From Chloroflexota bacterium (GTDB lineage Bacteria > Chloroflexota > UBA6077 > FW602-bin22 > CADDYW01): a DNA stretch of 47,385 nt. The stretch covers positions 1-47,385 of the forward strand of contig JADGGD010000008.1 of the NCBI GenBank assembly GCA_019690095.1, given 5' to 3'. The notes beneath the pieces are model-generated. The model was not told the DNA's origin. It did not search any database and worked only from the letters and a program-made list of their open reading frames with translations. Positions 35,729-44,594 of this stretch are shown one piece after another. How positions within the stretch are numbered: position 1 is the stretch's first letter; each line of letters starts with the position of its first letter. Position numbers and translations under genes: made by a program.

Positions 35729-35917
35729 CCCATCAACCCTCCCGCGCCAACTCATCCCCCGCACCGCGTCCGCGGCACCGCGGGCTGATCCGATCTCCCC
35801 GATCGGTCGGGCTGTCTCCCCGGCCCTGCTCCGTGCTCACGCTCCGATAATGGTGTCCCTGGCCCGCATGAAGGGGTACTGGTCATATGTTTTACTGCGC
35901 GCCTTAAAGTGAGCACG
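35729..35917 (-). other. Long GC-rich 5' leader of the zinc-ribbon gene
   Basis: If transcription starts at the promoter at 35918-35946, about 180 bases of untranslated RNA precede the small gene. The stretch can form short hairpins (for example CCGATC with GATCGG around GGGGA). It matches no riboswitch or protein-binding leader I recognise. The rest of the intergenic region up to 36052 shows nothing further. Confidence 0.45.
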
Positions 35918-35946
35918 AGTATACACCTTTCATCACTGCGGAGCAA
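35918..35946 (-). promoter_or_regulatory. Promoter TTGCTC-17-TATACT
   Basis: Minus strand: TTGCTC at 35941-35946, 17-base spacer, TATACT at 35918-35923. It points at the zinc-ribbon gene. Confidence 0.6.
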
Positions 35947-36052
35947 GCGCCCTGCCCGGCGATTCCCTCCCTCCGGAGACTCAGACGGCGTGAACCCCGT
36001 ACGCCGGGATGCTCGCCTATGCCGCGCTGTTTCGCGACTGGGGGCCTCGCCA

Positions 36053-38089
36053 CTACTGGTTCGGCGTGATAGCTATTCGATATGGAGCGGGATGAGTCGT
36101 CACCGGTGCCAGGCCGGCAATGGCCAGGATGATCGGTTTGCCCGGTTGGAGGACGAGCCGTGCCTGCTGGTTGGCATCGAGTGGGAGACGCCGGACCGGT
36201 GGCGAGGTCGACGGTGAGAGCGCCTCCACGAGATACGGCTGGCGCCACTGGTTATCAATCCGAACAAACCCCTCAGCGATCCAGCCATTATCAGACTGCA
36301 CCGTATCGTGGAAGCCGATCTCGGGAATCTCGATGTCATCGAGCGCCAGGCCGTCGCCGTTGTACGAGTCATCGGTAACGTACTCGAAGCGGAGGAGCAC
36401 CTCCTTCCCCGCGTAGGGCGTGAGATCAGCTTCCTCGTGCACCCACCGCGGCGCGGCGCCACCAGATTCTCCGGTCAGGCCGTCCCCATAGTTCTGGCCA
36501 TTCGGATTGGATCGCGTTGTATCCCCGGTGGGAATCGTCTGCCAGGTCTGGCCGCCGTCGGTCGATACCTCGATGTATGCATAATCGAAGTCCTTCTCGA
36601 TGTCGTACCACGCCCAAAAGCTCAACTGCGCGCCGGAGACGCCCCGCAGATCGACTGTTCGGGTTAGTCTACTGTCAATCGAATCTCCACGATTGCTCCA
36701 CCATTCCCACGGGGCACCGTGGGGATCGGCACCGATGAGCTGTCCGTCACGGGCGCCAGTGAAGATGAGTGTTGCGGGACGGTCTACCTGGATTCGATAG
36801 TAAGTCGCACCAAACTGATGCACCTGGCCCGTCACCTGTCCACCGACCGGTGGGCCGTCGTGTACGGTGATAGCCAGATGAAGAGAATGATAGCCATATC
36901 GCCCGCTGTCAAGCGTCGGGTCATCCAGGGCGTTCGCCGCCACCCAGTCGGCGAACACGTCCTCGAATGAGCGCGGTGGATTCATGGTATGAAAGAACTG
37001 CTCAAAGCTGTCGATGCCCCGCGCGGGCTCGGCGATGATCTTCCCGATCGCTGCGAATCCACCGTACTGCTCAGCCACGTACCGCATAAAGAGGTAAGCC
37101 GCCCCGTAGTGAGGAATCGCCTCGGTCGGGTCGCTGGCCCAGGCATCAAGCTGAGTATCGGGCATTGCCGTGAATGCCCGAACCGCGCCACTCGTGGCGC
37201 CGGTGACCGCCTGAGCGGCCAGTTCGGCAGATCCCTCGTCCACCCAGCTGTCCTGCCAGCGGTGGACGTGAAACTGGATCATGTGCATGAACTCGTGGGC
37301 AACCGTCGTGTTGAACGTCGCGGTGCCGGGTCGAACCGCGTCGGCATTGATATAGATCATCTCCCGTTCGTTGCTGTACGGATTGATTGCACGCGTATAC
37401 TCGTCAGCACTGCTGAAGTACCCACCAACCTCCGGAATGCGACCAATCAGGATGGTGATGTGAGGATCCCGGTCGATGCCTGGTGTCCACTCGCTTCCAA
37501 ACCAGCGATGCTCGGTCGGGTAGGTGCGGGTTTCAAAGTAGTCGGCGGCGGCCTGGACGTCAGTGACCGGCAGCTGGAGGCCGTCCTGAAGGTACCAGTA
37601 AGCGTGCGGGGTTTTCACGACGATGCGGGCCCGCATCTGGAAGTACGTCTTCGCCTCTTGATCGGCGACCCAGAAAGTGTGCTCAGTTCCAACCGGGTAA
37701 TCCGGAGCCGACCGGGGCGTGGCCGCCGGCGTCAGCACCGCCCGCCGGGTCAGGCGCCGCGCCAGGTCGGCGAGATCGCGCGGGGGAGGAGTAGGAAGAA
37801 CAGTTGCTCGGACTACGCTGGTAGCCGACGGTATCGGAGAGGATGGGATAGCGGTCGGAGTTGGCGAGGGCACGGTAGTTGGGGTGGACGACGGCGACGG
37901 CATCGGATGCGGCACGGTCGCTGTCGCCAGGATGCCTGGTTCCCGCGAGGGGACCGCCGTGACCGGAGCATGGCTCGCCGCGCGGTCAGCGAGTGGGTTC
38001 ACGGAGCCCCGAGCAGGGACCGATTGGCATGCGCCGGCGATCAGAATGAGCAGGATGCTCAGAACCGTGCCGAGCGAGAAGGTTTTCAC
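36053..38089 (-). CDS. Secreted lipoprotein, zinc metalloprotease-like
   Basis: 678 residues from GTG 38089, whose GTGA overlaps the end of the nucleoside phosphorylase gene. A lipoprotein signal ends in LIAGAC (Cys21), followed by a Pro/Ser/Thr-rich linker (residues 50-105) that would span the cell surface. The catalytic region has HEFMH at 265-269 and WVDEGSAEL with Glu285, the pattern of zincin peptidases (M30/M6-like). Residues from about 450 form an immune-inhibitor-A-like jelly-roll domain (DYAYIEVSTDGGQTW, VLLRFEYVTDDSYNGDGLALDDI). It likely degrades extracellular protein. The lipidated Cys makes it a possible substrate of the Lit-like enzyme (inference). Confidence 0.88.
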   Translation of the reverse strand: MKTFSLGTVLSILLILIAGACQSVPARGSVNPLADRAASHAPVTAVPSREPGILATATVPHPMPSPSSTPTTVPSPTPTAIPSSPIPSATSVVRATVLPTPPPRDLADLARRLTRRAVLTPAATPRSAPDYPVGTEHTFWVADQEAKTYFQMRARIVVKTPHAYWYLQDGLQLPVTDVQAAADYFETRTYPTEHRWFGSEWTPGIDRDPHITILIGRIPEVGGYFSSADEYTRAINPYSNEREMIYINADAVRPGTATFNTTVAHEFMHMIQFHVHRWQDSWVDEGSAELAAQAVTGATSGAVRAFTAMPDTQLDAWASDPTEAIPHYGAAYLFMRYVAEQYGGFAAIGKIIAEPARGIDSFEQFFHTMNPPRSFEDVFADWVAANALDDPTLDSGRYGYHSLHLAITVHDGPPVGGQVTGQVHQFGATYYRIQVDRPATLIFTGARDGQLIGADPHGAPWEWWSNRGDSIDSRLTRTVDLRGVSGAQLSFWAWYDIEKDFDYAYIEVSTDGGQTWQTIPTGDTTRSNPNGQNYGDGLTGESGGAAPRWVHEEADLTPYAGKEVLLRFEYVTDDSYNGDGLALDDIEIPEIGFHDTVQSDNGWIAEGFVRIDNQWRQPYLVEALSPSTSPPVRRLPLDANQQARLVLQPGKPIILAIAGLAPVTTHPAPYRIAITPNQ

Positions 38090-38904
38090 CAGTTGATCCC
38101 TGCTACCAGGCCGCGAATCAGCTGGCGGATAGCCGGCAGTGCCCGGCCAACGGTCGCGATCACCTCCGCGTGCTCAAGTACGGCGCCGGGCAGGCCCGCC
38201 GCACGGTTGCTGATCACGCTGATGCCGAGAACACGCATGCCAAGCTGGCGCGCAACGATAACCTCGGGGACAGTGGACATTCCTACTGCATCACCACCGA
38301 GGGCCCGGAGGAGGCGTACCTCGGCAGGCGTCTCGTAGTGCGGCCCGCCGACCATCACGTACACACCCCTGTGCACGGGGATGCCGTGTCGCTCGGCGAC
38401 CGACGCGGCAAGCGCGAGCAGATCTGCATCGTAGGCCGCGGTCAGGTTCACGAACCGCGGGTGTGGGCCGCGGTAGCCGGTCAGCGGGCCGAGGCCGACG
38501 AGCCCGGGCAGGCTGATGTGATCCTCGATGAGCATAATATCGCCAGGGGTGAAGGCAGGATTTAGCCCCCCCGACGCGTTTGTCGTGATCAGGATCGTGC
38601 AGCCGAGCGCGTGGAGCAGGCGCGAGGGGAGCGCGACCTCGGCCGGGGTATACCCCTCGTACCCGTGAATGCGACCGCTCAGGACCGCGACCTTCGTCTC
38701 GGCAAGCGTGCCCAGGATGAGCTCACCGGCATGCCCTTCGACAGTCGCGGCCGGAAACCCCGGGAGCGCGAGCGTGGGTATACGCTCATCAACAATGACC
38801 TCTTCCGCGACCGGGCCGAGCCCCGACCCGAGAATGATCCCCACCTGTGCACGTGACCGGACCCGCGCCAGGATTCCGGTGAAGTCGTGCTCCTGCTGGT
38901 TCAT
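38086..38904 (-). CDS. Purine nucleoside phosphorylase
   Basis: 272 residues from ATG 38904. Trimeric-type PNP: GIILGSGLGPVAEEV at the start, GRIHGYEGY, ITTNASGGLNPAFTPGD, the guanine/inosine-site GVYVMVGGPHYETPAEVR and GMSTVPEVIVAR. The Glu in GGPHYETPAE is the usual base-contact residue. It splits (deoxy)inosine and guanosine with phosphate for purine salvage; MTA phosphorylase is a close alternative. The predicted promoter ends 6 bases before the ATG. The next gene overlaps it by 4 bases. Confidence 0.93.
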   Translation of the reverse strand: MNQQEHDFTGILARVRSRAQVGIILGSGLGPVAEEVIVDERIPTLALPGFPAATVEGHAGELILGTLAETKVAVLSGRIHGYEGYTPAEVALPSRLLHALGCTILITTNASGGLNPAFTPGDIMLIEDHISLPGLVGLGPLTGYRGPHPRFVNLTAAYDADLLALAASVAERHGIPVHRGVYVMVGGPHYETPAEVRLLRALGGDAVGMSTVPEVIVARQLGMRVLGISVISNRAAGLPGAVLEHAEVIATVGRALPAIRQLIRGLVAGINW

Positions 38905-38910
38905 ACGTGC

Positions 38911-38940
38911 ACTATACCATCGCGGTAGTACTGCCGTCAC
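38911..38940 (-). promoter_or_regulatory. Promoter of the PNP gene, predicts a leaderless mRNA
   Basis: Minus strand: TATAGT at 38911-38916, 18-base spacer, GTGACG at 38935-38940. The ATG at 38904 lies where transcription would start, so the message may have no leader. Confidence 0.5.
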
Positions 38941-39129
38941 CTCACACGCCGCCTATCCGGTACGGTCCTTGCAACGCTCCTGGCTCCTCATGGCACGGTC
39001 GGCCATAGGAGGGGCGACCCCATGATCGCCCGAGGGTTCGGGATCGCCGGTAAGCGGACGGCTGTGCCTGGTGGTATTGACGAGCGGCGATTCCCGGGAA
39101 TGATTCCTGATTGTCAGGAGAAGTCAGTA

Positions 39130-40233
39130 ATGGCGAACATCATCGTCGGAGTCTTTCCTGGCCGCGACCAAGCCGAGCGCGCGGTTAGCGAGCTTCACGA
39201 TCGAGGATTTTCGTCCGATGCGATCGGCATTGCTATCCACGGGCAGGAAACACGAGCGGCTGCAGGGGGACCGCCCTCGATCTCCCCTGCCCTGGAGTGG
39301 ATTCCCAACCAGCAGAGCGTGACGATTGCTCACGTGGGGCCGATCACGATTGGCGGATCGCTGGGCGCGTGCGCTGTGCGGGCACCAGGCGAGTCCGGTT
39401 CCCTCCGGCTGGCTGATCTCATGACCTGTCTCGGCATTGAACCACAGCACGCATCCTGGTACGAGCAGCAGGTCAGTCGCGGCTACAGCCTCGTGACCGT
39501 TCGAACGGATACCCGCGCCGCGGAGGCGCAGTCGATCCTTGAACAGGCCGGCTCGATCGAGGTTCCGGGAGCGGAGCGCACCCCATCGGCCGTGGAAGTA
39601 CCGCCGCGTGCATCGAGCGAGGCCGAGCAGCAGGTCATCCGGAGCGCCCTCGAGAGCGTCGAGCCTGGATGGAAGATTCTCGGCTCGGATGGAAGACAGA
39701 TCGGCAAAGTAGATGAGGTTGGGCCGAACTACCTGCTGATGAAGAAAGGGTTCCTCTTCCCACGGGAGCTCTACATCCCGTTCTCGGCGGTCGAGCGTGT
39801 TCTGCCAGGGGTGATTTCCCTGGCCGTCACCAGCGAGCAGATCGATCAGGAGCATTGGGAACGACCTCCCGCCGCGACCGCCGGAGCTGTACCCGCGATT
39901 GATCTTGGTCGGGCGCGACAGGGGCTGGATGTCTATACAAGCGACGGACAGCGCATCGGGGTCGTCCAGGAGGCAGCGACGAACTGCGCGCACGTTCTCT
40001 GCTGCTCCCACCTCTTCGTCCCTCCGGAACGGGTGAGCGAACTCACCGATGATCGGCTCGTGCTGACCGTGAGCCGAGCCGACCTGGATAAGTATGACTG
40101 GACCACCTGTCACCCGACCCACCAGGCCGAGTATGCCCCTGGTGGACCGGGGGCCGTGGGTATTCCCCCACAGGAGCACGAAGGAGGGGTGGCGCTTCCG
40201 ATCGAGGCCCCGGAAAAACCACGGACCGAATAA
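39130..40233 (+). CDS. General-stress-like protein with two PRC-barrel-like domains
   Basis: 367 residues from ATG 39130, behind AGGAG. Residues 1-130 open like YflT/general stress protein 17M (NIIVGVFPGRDQAERAVSELHDRGF). Then come two PRC-barrel/DUF2171-type units: GWKILGSDGRQIGKVDEVGPN with a following FPRELYIPFSAVERV, and LDVYTSDGQRIGVVQEAATN with HLFVPPERV. The second carries CAHVLCC, an unusual cysteine cluster. The tail is Pro/Gly-rich and acidic. No enzymatic motif is present. It stands alone on the plus strand. Probable soluble stress or adaptor protein; function unknown. Confidence 0.82.
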   Translation: MANIIVGVFPGRDQAERAVSELHDRGFSSDAIGIAIHGQETRAAAGGPPSISPALEWIPNQQSVTIAHVGPITIGGSLGACAVRAPGESGSLRLADLMTCLGIEPQHASWYEQQVSRGYSLVTVRTDTRAAEAQSILEQAGSIEVPGAERTPSAVEVPPRASSEAEQQVIRSALESVEPGWKILGSDGRQIGKVDEVGPNYLLMKKGFLFPRELYIPFSAVERVLPGVISLAVTSEQIDQEHWERPPAATAGAVPAIDLGRARQGLDVYTSDGQRIGVVQEAATNCAHVLCCSHLFVPPERVSELTDDRLVLTVSRADLDKYDWTTCHPTHQAEYAPGGPGAVGIPPQEHEGGVALPIEAPEKPRTE

Positions 40234-40235
40234 TC

Positions 40236-40270
40236 GGTGGGAGGGCACTCACTATGGGTGCCCTCCCACC
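40236..40270 (+). repeat. 13-bp perfect hairpin after the stress-protein gene
   Basis: GGTGGGAGGGCAC and GTGCCCTCCCACC with a 9-base loop start 2 bases after the stop codon. There is no T-run, so it would be a stabilising or pausing structure, or a terminator of the T-poor kind. Confidence 0.75.
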
Positions 40271-40379
40271 AGGCCGGGCAAGCGATCCGAGAGAGGCTCC
40301 TCGCTTGCGCCTTCCCTGGAAGGTTCAGTAGAATCGAGCAGAGCTTCAGGCTCCATTTCGGACTTCAGCGAGGGGCGGA

Positions 40380-41648
40380 ATGCCGACAGACCGTCAGTTC
40401 AGCGAGGTTGTTGAGGTTCGCGGCCACATCATCGACTCGATGATTTTGCCCAAGATCCTCGATGAGCTGATGGATCTGGGGGTCGAGTTCAACATTGAGA
40501 CCCTCGAGGTCGGTCGTCAGAAGCACGATCCGAGCTACGCACGTATTGAGATCATCGCACTATCCCAGGAAGAGCTTGATCGAGCCGTGACCGAGGCGTG
40601 CCGCCTTGGGGCGGCATCCCTCACCGTCGACGAGGTGGAGCTGAAGCCAAGTCCGGCGGATGGGGTCGCGCCAGAAGACTTCTACTCGACCACCAACCTT
40701 GAAACGCGAATCCGCTGGCAGGGACGATGGCTACCGGTTGAATACCCGGAGATGGACTGCGCGATCGTCGTTGAGAACGATCGTGCCCAGTGCGTGCCAA
40801 TTAATGATCTTCGGGCAGGCCAGCTGGTGGTCGTCGGTCACCGCGGTATTCGCGTCATTCCGCTCGAGCGCTCGCGATCACCCCTGCCTTCCTTTGGCTT
40901 CATGGGCAGCCAGATCTCGAGCGAGCGGCCGGCCGGTCGAGCTGTCCGCGAGGCGGCGCTCTGGATGCGGCAGTGTCGGCTGTCCGGCCGCAAGAACCTT
41001 GTTGTGGCCGGGCCTGCTGTTATCCATACCGGCTCTCGCGATTATCTCGTGCGGCTCATCGAACGGGGGTATGTGGACTACCTCTTTGCGGGCAATGCCC
41101 TGGCCGCGCACGATATCGAGTATTCGTTCTACGGGACATCCCTGGGTGTTCCCCTGGATGGAGGGAAAGCGATCGAGACCGGCCACGAGCATCACCTGCG
41201 CGCCATCAATCGTATCCGGGCAGTCGGCGGGATTCGTCAGGCGGTTGAACGGGGAATCCTGACCAGCGGCGTGATGCATGCCTGCGTTGTGCACGGTGTC
41301 GATTTCGTCCTGGCCGGCTCGATTCGTGACGACGGCCCGCTTCCGGAAGTCATCACCGATGTGATCGAGGCACAGCGTCAGATGCGCCAGAGGATCCGGA
41401 ACGGTGTCCAGGTCGCCCTCATGCTCTCGACGATGCTCCATTCGATTGCGGTCGGTAATCTCCTGCCGGCCACGGTATATACCGTGTGTGTGGACATCAA
41501 CCCCTCGGTCCTGACCAAGCTGGTTGATCGTGGCAGTTTCCAGACGATTGGCATCGTTATGGACGCCGGCGGCTTCCTCCGCGACCTCCTCAGTGAGCTC
41601 GAGGCGCTCGAGCGTCAGGAACAGGGACGTACAGCCGCATCTGCCTAA
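40380..41648 (+). CDS. TIGR00300 family enzyme, probable ornithine cyclodeaminase
   Basis: 422 residues from ATG 40380 (GAGG and GGCGGA upstream). It matches the LOR/SDH-type TIGR00300 family along its full length: the N-terminal VEVRGHIIDSMILPKILDELMDLG, then an NAD-binding C-terminal part with FMGSQISSERP, RKNLVVAGPAVIHTG, LFAGNALAAHDIE and GTSLGVPLDGG. Archaeal members and the C-terminal half of the cyanobacterial AgrE/ArgZ protein turn ornithine into proline and ammonia with NAD. A proline route from ornithine made by argJBD is therefore likely. The arginine-dihydrolase domain of AgrE is absent. Its 3' end overlaps the convergent GT2 gene by 4 bases. Confidence 0.85.
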   Translation: MPTDRQFSEVVEVRGHIIDSMILPKILDELMDLGVEFNIETLEVGRQKHDPSYARIEIIALSQEELDRAVTEACRLGAASLTVDEVELKPSPADGVAPEDFYSTTNLETRIRWQGRWLPVEYPEMDCAIVVENDRAQCVPINDLRAGQLVVVGHRGIRVIPLERSRSPLPSFGFMGSQISSERPAGRAVREAALWMRQCRLSGRKNLVVAGPAVIHTGSRDYLVRLIERGYVDYLFAGNALAAHDIEYSFYGTSLGVPLDGGKAIETGHEHHLRAINRIRAVGGIRQAVERGILTSGVMHACVVHGVDFVLAGSIRDDGPLPEVITDVIEAQRQMRQRIRNGVQVALMLSTMLHSIAVGNLLPATVYTVCVDINPSVLTKLVDRGSFQTIGIVMDAGGFLRDLLSELEALERQEQGRTAASA

Positions 41649-42433
41649 CCGGGATGATTCGACGCGATCGCTCGACTCCTCACGCGTCGGATGCGGCCAA
41701 TCTCGGTCTCAAATGTGAACCAGGAAAGTAAAGAGGCGAGCAGAATCCCGCGCCAGCCGTCGCGGTAGCCTGCCAGGGTGATGAGACGGCGGCGGAACTC
41801 ACGGAGCGGCTGAAGCACGAGGCTGTGCGGGCGTAAACGTCCATCGGCCCGTGCCAGACGCTCCGCTTCCAGGGAGCTGTACTGCCGCTGCTTTCTCATG
41901 AACTGTGCGAGTGTGGCGTAATTGTAGTGGATGAGGCACTCACTCAGGACCCCGGTTGGGCCATCAATCTGCACGAGTTCGTGGACATCCCGCTGTTCGT
42001 CATAGCGTGCCCGCCCGACCCGGAGCAGACGAAGCTGATAGTCCGGATACCAGCCGCCGTGGCGGATCCACCCTCCCCAGATCAGGTTGCGCCGGGGAAT
42101 CCAGTAGCCGACGGGGGCGGCGACAGAGGCATCTGCCAGGCGCTCCAGGATCTCCCGGGCGAGGGAGGGGGTGACCCGCTCATCCGCGTCGATGAAGAGC
42201 ACCCATGGGGTCCGGACCAACTCCAGCGCGGCATTCCGCTGGGACGGGAATGTCGTGAAAGGGCGTTCGACCACGCGTGCTCCGTGTGCGGCCGCCACGA
42301 CCGCGCTGTCATCGGTCGTTCGCTGATCGAGCACCACGAGGCGCTCGGTGGCCCAGGCCACACTGCGCAGGCAGGGCCCCAGGTGCTGGGCCTCGTCGCG
42401 CGCGATGATCGCCGCGGTAATCGCCGTCTCCAT
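41645..42433 (-). CDS. GT2 glycosyltransferase (WaaE/KdtX-like)
   Basis: 262 residues from ATG 42433, which shares one base with the stop of the next GT2 gene; GTG 42436 is an alternative. GT-A fold with VLFIDADERV (metal/nucleotide-binding DxD) and the WaaE-type features RTTDDSAVVAAAHGARV and VGYWIPRRNLIWG, then the C-terminal basic helix FMRKQRQYSSLEAERLARADG. Such enzymes add sugars to lipid or surface glycans. There is no membrane segment. Donor and acceptor unknown. Confidence 0.9.
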   Translation of the reverse strand: METAITAAIIARDEAQHLGPCLRSVAWATERLVVLDQRTTDDSAVVAAAHGARVVERPFTTFPSQRNAALELVRTPWVLFIDADERVTPSLAREILERLADASVAAPVGYWIPRRNLIWGGWIRHGGWYPDYQLRLLRVGRARYDEQRDVHELVQIDGPTGVLSECLIHYNYATLAQFMRKQRQYSSLEAERLARADGRLRPHSLVLQPLREFRRRLITLAGYRDGWRGILLASLLSWFTFETEIGRIRRVRSRAIASNHPG

Positions 42434-43356
42434 CACGAGATAGCCGCGCGGTAGGTTGCGAGGCGCTGGCGCAGGGTTTCCTCATCAATGCGACCGGCCC
42501 GCGCGTCCCGTCGAGCTCGCCACGTGGCGTAAGCCATCCCGAGGATAAGGATGCAGCGAGCCACCAGAGCATACAGGGGGCCGTAATGCTTGCGGAAGAA
42601 GCGATCACGGCTCCGGTGAAGGGTCACGAACATTGGGCCGGCTATCTGGCCGGTGCTTGCACCCCCGTAGTGGATCACCGCGGCATCCGGCGTGTAGTAG
42701 ATCTCCCAGCCGGCCTGCTTCATCCGATAGCACCAGTCCACCTCTTCGCAGTACATGAAGAAACCCTCGTCAAGGGGACCGACCTGTTCGATCGCCTGGC
42801 GACGGACCATCATGCAGGCGCCCAGCGGATGGTCAATCGGGAATGAGTGGTTGTACCACCGCCGGGGATAGCGGCCGTTCAGGCGCGACTCGAGGAGACG
42901 GTAGTGGAGGGGAAAGAGATCCAGGAACGACATCGGCAGGGTTGGAAAGCGAAAGCAGGAATGCTGGAAGGTTCGATCTGGATTCAGCAGGCGGCAGCCG
43001 CACACTGCCGCGTCGGGATGAGCATCCATGAAGCGGACCAGGGCCAGTGGCGCATCATCGAGCACCTCGGTATCCGGATTGAGGAGCAGAACATATCGCG
43101 AATCGGACAGCCGCAAGGCGAGGTTGTTCGCTGCCGCGAAGCCACGGTTCTCCATCAGGGGGATCAGGCGCACACTGGGAAAGTCCGTCCGCACCATATC
43201 GGCAGAGCCGTCGCTGGACGCATTGTCAACGACAATGACCTCCGCGTCGAGCTCGCGCGCGGTTCGCTCGAGAGAGGCCACGAGCGAGCGCAAGCACGCC
43301 TGTAAGAGATCACGCGTGTTATAGCTGACGATAACGATGCAGAGATCTCGGCTCAA
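42433..43356 (-). CDS. GT2 glycosyltransferase (rhamnosyltransferase-like)
   Basis: 307 residues from TTG 43356, with TTGA overlapping the stop of the lipoprotein gene. GT-A fold: LCIVIVSYNTRDLLQACLRSL, the nucleotide-binding VVDNASSDGSADMV, LLLNPDTEV and the acceptor-side FFMYCEEVDWCYRMKQAGWEI. The last three are typical of rhamnosyl- and related surface-polysaccharide transferases. The last 60 residues include a hydrophobic stretch (YALVARCILILGMAYATW) that may touch the membrane. Coupled with the WaaE-like enzyme, so the two probably build one glycan. Confidence 0.92.
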   Translation of the reverse strand: MSRDLCIVIVSYNTRDLLQACLRSLVASLERTARELDAEVIVVDNASSDGSADMVRTDFPSVRLIPLMENRGFAAANNLALRLSDSRYVLLLNPDTEVLDDAPLALVRFMDAHPDAAVCGCRLLNPDRTFQHSCFRFPTLPMSFLDLFPLHYRLLESRLNGRYPRRWYNHSFPIDHPLGACMMVRRQAIEQVGPLDEGFFMYCEEVDWCYRMKQAGWEIYYTPDAAVIHYGGASTGQIAGPMFVTLHRSRDRFFRKHYGPLYALVARCILILGMAYATWRARRDARAGRIDEETLRQRLATYRAAIS

Positions 43357-44594
43357 TAGCTGATCGTGATGGGCGTCTGCCCGACTGGTCCGGATGGAAA
43401 GCCAACGCCGCCCTGTTCGAGCGCGGCCCAGAAGACCTGGTTGCGCTGGAACTTCATTGTGTCATCCACAATGATATCCCCCTCGACAGTGATCTCCTCA
43501 CCGGGCTTGAGCGAGCGCGTGAAGAGGGCCGGATTCTGTGGATCCACCGCGTCGCGGCCGAAGAAGCCCCACCGGATCGGGTACGGCTGATACGCGTTCT
43601 GCCACTGGACGCCCACCCGCCAGACGCCCGGGCGATCGTAGTACAGCGGAGTCCCATCCTTGGCCGTGATGGATGAGTACGGCTTGCCGGTCTGCTCTAC
43701 CGTGCCGGCTGGCGGTCCCAGGCTGTACAGGGGGACTGTGCCCGTGTTACGCACGACGATGCGCACGTGAATCTTGCCGCCGACCGGCACCGCCGTCGGC
43801 GTGAAGCGGACATCGCGGATCTCAGCCCGCGGTACGCCTCCGTTATGGATAACGACGGGTGCCACATAATCAGTAAAGTTACCCGCCGCATCGGTCGCCT
43901 CGATGTGGAGCTCATATGTCCCGTCCGGGAGAACTGCTCCACCGCTCTGGGTTCCATCCCATTCGAACGAAAAGAGGGCGGCATCCTGTTGCTTCGGTGC
44001 CTGGATCAGATAAAAGCCGCCAGTACTGCTGGTCGCGTACACGCGGACAGTCGCTTTCTTCGTCAGGCCGTAACTGACCTGGGTCGTGTCATCCTTGCCG
44101 TCCCCATTTGGGGAGAAGGTTGGGGGATTCACCAGGACATTTGTGATCTGGGGAGGGGTCGTATCGGCATTGCGCACGGTGAAGCTGGTCTCGCGGGAGA
44201 TCGTCTGCCCACGTGCATCCCGTGCGGTCACGACCAGGCGGTAGGTTCCATCTGGGACCACCCGCAGCCAGGACTCCCCCGGGCGCGATCCCGGGACGGG
44301 TACTGTTCCGGTAAAGCGGATCTGGTACACATCTGGCGCACGGGTCTGCGGTGGTCGGATAACATGCTGCTTGCCATCCGGACCGATCAGCACCGCGGAG
44401 ACGTCGGCGCGCCGGGTCAGCTCGTAGGATATGTCAATTTCGTCGTGCAGGCCGCTTCCATTTGGTTCGATGAGATGACTGGAGACACGCAGGTCCGAGA
44501 GGAAGCCTCCTGTGGCACAGCCGGCTGCCAGTATCGGAAGCCCGCCGAGCAAGGCAACGGGAGCGGCCCGTAAGAGCTGTCGTCGATTGATCAT
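43353..44594 (-). CDS. Tat-type lipoprotein with FlgD-like Ig domains
   Basis: 413 residues from ATG 44594 (ATGA overlap with lon). The N-terminus has a twin-arginine motif ([17 protein letters not shown]) and a lipobox ([10 protein letters not shown]), so it would be exported folded and lipidated. Two Ig-like units of the FlgD type follow: [21 protein letters not shown] with [16 protein letters not shown], and [22 protein letters not shown] with [17 protein letters not shown]. The C-terminal 130 residues form a further beta-rich region of the BsuPI kind ([27 protein letters not shown]). Probably a structural or binding surface protein. Confidence 0.85.
   Translation of the reverse strand: MINRRQLLRAAPVALLGGLPILAAGCATGGFLSDLRVSSHLIEPNGSGLHDEIDISYELTRRADVSAVLIGPDGKQHVIRPPQTRAPDVYQIRFTGTVPVPGSRPGESWLRVVPDGTYRLVVTARDARGQTISRETSFTVRNADTTPPQITNVLVNPPTFSPNGDGKDDTTQVSYGLTKKATVRVYATSSTGGFYLIQAPKQQDAALFSFEWDGTQSGGAVLPDGTYELHIEATDAAGNFTDYVAPVVIHNGGVPRAEIRDVRFTPTAVPVGGKIHVRIVVRNTGTVPLYSLGPPAGTVEQTGKPYSSITAKDGTPLYYDRPGVWRVGVQWQNAYQPYPIRWGFFGRDAVDPQNPALFTRSLKPGEEITVEGDIIVDDTMKFQRNQVFWAALEQGGVGFPSGPVGQTPITISY

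Noticed and set aside
36989-38338. 449-residue open frame opposite the metalloprotease gene
   Set aside because: Antisense to a well-supported protein with HEFMH and lipobox; composition is Arg/Gly-rich and without motifs.
39124-40248. 374-residue open frame opposite the PRC-barrel protein
   Set aside because: The plus-strand frame has a clear ribosome site and domain repeats; the antisense one has neither.
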